From CAMBRQ01 sp945870325 (GTDB lineage Bacteria; Bacillota; Clostridia; Lachnospirales; Lachnospiraceae), in contig NZ_JBNPMC010000014.1 of the NCBI RefSeq assembly GCF_050313795.1, forward strand, positions 13,013-77,012: a DNA stretch of 64,000 nt, given 5' to 3'. This document shows positions 63,088 to 64,000 of this stretch, piece after piece. The translations under genes were made by a program, and so were the position numbers. Every line of letters starts with the position of its first letter. Positions within the stretch are counted from its first letter, which is position 1. The notes beneath the pieces were generated by a model, which was not told where the DNA came from, did no database searches, and saw only the letters and a list, made by a program, of their open reading frames with translations.

Positions 63088-63415
63088 TTTATTAAGAGTT
63101 AGATAAAGGTGTACGGCATAGAGGACAGATGGGGCGGTTCCATACCGGGGCCAGTCGCCTACAAGCCGTAAGTTCAAGAGAGGCAGAAAATCAGGAACCG
63201 AATGTATTCACCGGAGAAAATCTGAAGATTTTTCCGGCTCAAACATTCTTGAATTCCGTGCTGGTGGCACAGAATTCATCCTGGTTTTCTGTCTCTCTTT
63301 CGCTAACGGCTTGTACGGCTCTTCTACGGCATGGAACCGCCCCATCTGCCCTCTATGCCTGACATTCTTTGGGGGTAACTCTTTCTAAACTGGGGGGATT
63401 CCTGGTGAAGGTGGG
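63075..63415 (+). repeat. Structured Y-hairpin repeat, copy D
   Basis: Near-identical to copy C but inverted. The outer stem AGTTTATTAAGAGTTA pairs imperfectly with TAACTCTTTCTAAACT. Inside are GGTGTACGGCATAG, the GC-rich stem around GGGGCGGTTCC, the island CCGTAAGTTCAAG, the central stem, arm 1 (GAAAATC-TGAA-GATTTT) and arm 2 (GTGC-TGGTG-GCAC). After the stem come CTAACGGCTTGTACGG and TGCCTGACATTC. It starts inside the last codons of the MATE gene. Confidence 0.87.
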
Positions 63416-63470
63416 TGTGGGACGGTGTTGGCTGGTATCTGTTTGGGGTTATCTATTAAGGGAAGCGGAT

Positions 63471-63592
63471 TTACATACCTTAGCATAGGAAAACTTGTCT
63501 TGCAGCATGTAATACAGAGAACTAGATGCTCTTTTTCCTGTGATTTTACATACCTTAGCGCAGGAAAACTTGTTCTACGGTATGTAATACAG
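63471..63592 (+). repeat. Two 47-nt hairpin units in the D-E spacer
   Basis: Units at 63471-63517 and 63546-63592 both run from TTACATACCTTAGC to ATGTAATACAG and both contain AGGAAAACTTGT. Each has complementary ends (TTACATACC with GGTATGTAA in the second unit). The B-C spacer has a single unit. Confidence 0.8.
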
Positions 63593-63730
63593 TGCAAATC
63601 ACAAGCCGGTCTATGCGCATACCTGTTAACTAATTTAGAAAAATGCATCTGCTATATACAATGACAAAAAATTGCAGACAAAGCATATTACCTTCATTAA
63701 TCTGTGTCTTAATCACAAAATTCCTGTTTA

Positions 63731-63879
63731 GGTCATGAAATGCATATTGCTTTACCAATACAATTTCATATGTCTCAGTTCAATCCATGGTTAACACCAC
63801 TCCACACACTTTAGGTCTGTTACTCATCCAACACACTCATCACGCATTCCCAATCTGTTATTTAGCTAATACCGTTCCA
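63731..63879. other. Spacer before repeat copy E, no gene seen
   Basis: This A/T-rich stretch holds no supported gene. It contains short pieces related to the B flank (CAATCTGTTATT, then AATACCG and TCCACAC), so it is a diverged version of the spacer end near copy B, with added sequence. Confidence 0.5.
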
Positions 63880-64000
63880 CACACATCTTCGCCAAGAATC
63901 CTCCCGGTGGAAAAAACTCTGAGATTCCGAAAATGTCAGGCGAAGCAGAAGAAGATGGCTGGCTCTGAGAGCGTCAAGTAAGTGCTACAAGGCGTTAGCG
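63880..64000 (-). repeat. Structured Y-hairpin repeat, copy E (cut by window edge)
   Basis: The sequence CTTCGCCAAGAATCCTCC, then AAAAACTCTGAG, ATGTCAGGC and TACAAGGCGTTAGCG aligns in order with the start of copy C (CTTCACCAGGAATCCCCC, AAAGAGTTAC, ATGTCAGGC, TACAAGCCGTTAGTG). It is thus a fifth copy in the same orientation as C. Only the first third lies in the window. Confidence 0.7.

Larger units (their letters stand above)
63075..63730 (+). repeat. Long inverted duplication, right copy
   Basis: This stretch matches 43823-44428 in reverse. It is about 50 nt longer because one 47-nt hairpin unit is present twice. The pair encloses about 19 kb that includes pfl, tgt, aroC, rpoD and dnaG, so recombination between the copies could invert that segment. 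Confidence 0.88.

Noticed and set aside
63129..63362. 77-codon ORF on the plus strand in repeat D
   Set aside because: Same reason as for repeat C: the frame follows the palindrome, and the conserved property across the family is base pairing, not coding.

Overview
The window comes from a low-to-mid GC, spore-forming Firmicute, most likely a gut Lachnospiraceae (Dorea/Mediterraneibacter-like). Support for this: spoIVA, a Clostridia-type rpoD-dnaG-trmK-nif3 neighbourhood, RqcH, YicC-gmk-rpoZ, pflB/pflA mixed-acid fermentation, a long-form PRPP synthetase and the two-domain polyphosphate:AMP phosphotransferase. The genus is inference; family level is fairly safe. The window is mostly ordinary core chromosome. 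I see no prophage, CRISPR array, tRNA, 5S/16S/23S rRNA or transposase gene.

Layout. 1-4.3 kb (minus): yicC-gmk-rpoZ, a terminator, then rimO-pgsA-cinA (cinA cut by the window edge). 4.4-6.1 kb (plus): rqcH. 6.2-10.0 kb (minus): pheA, a DUF815 ATPase and a MATE exporter. 10.1-12.5 kb (plus): a CmpB-like membrane protein, a nitroreductase and pyrBI. 12.5-13.2 kb: a large structured repeat (element A) next to rnpB on the minus strand. 13.3-17.4 kb (minus): iron alcohol dehydrogenase, lrgAB, a MogA/MoaB protein, an MBL hydrolase and rnhA. 17.6-23.8 kb (minus): spoIVA, a DUF2935 protein and a 1252-residue six-cupredoxin multicopper oxidase. 24-29.4 kb: a LysR regulator (plus), then DUF512-der-plsY-gpsA (minus). 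29.5-30.7 kb: prs (plus). 30.8-37.7 kb (minus): leuB-ilvD-ilvB-serC-serA. 37.9-41.8 kb (minus): two YibE/F proteins followed by udp-deoC-cdd nucleoside salvage. 42-43.4 kb: a small conserved-looking ORF and an M23 peptidase. 43.4-44.4 kb: elements B and C. 44.4-47.6 kb (minus): pflB-pflA. 47.7-51.3 kb (minus): L,D-transpeptidase, tgt, yajC. 51.5-52.6 kb (plus): aroC. 52.8-61.6 kb (minus): pap-dgt-dnaG-rpoD-trmK-nif3-uridine kinase-like. 61.7-63.1 kb (plus): a second MATE exporter. 63.1-64 kb: elements D and E.

The most unusual content is a dispersed family of roughly 310-340 bp elements (A-E). Each can fold into a long stem topped by two hairpin arms (a Y). The stem sequences differ between copies while pairing is kept, and short unpaired islands are conserved (ACGGCA at the 5' side, CCGTAA before the central stem, a CTGGTGG or CTGGTAG loop, AACGGCTT after the stem, TGCCTGA at the 3' side). 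B and C form a convergent pair around a spacer. D and E are an inverted copy of the same composite 19 kb away. No protein is plausibly encoded in them.

The second notable item is the multicopper oxidase. It is three tandem two-domain modules, and its four copper-ligand motifs are split between module 1 (C-terminal half) and module 2 (N-terminal half). This resembles the large six-domain MnxG-type oxidases. Its position directly after spoIVA suggests a spore-associated role. A Fur-like operator just upstream of the pflB promoter is also worth testing.
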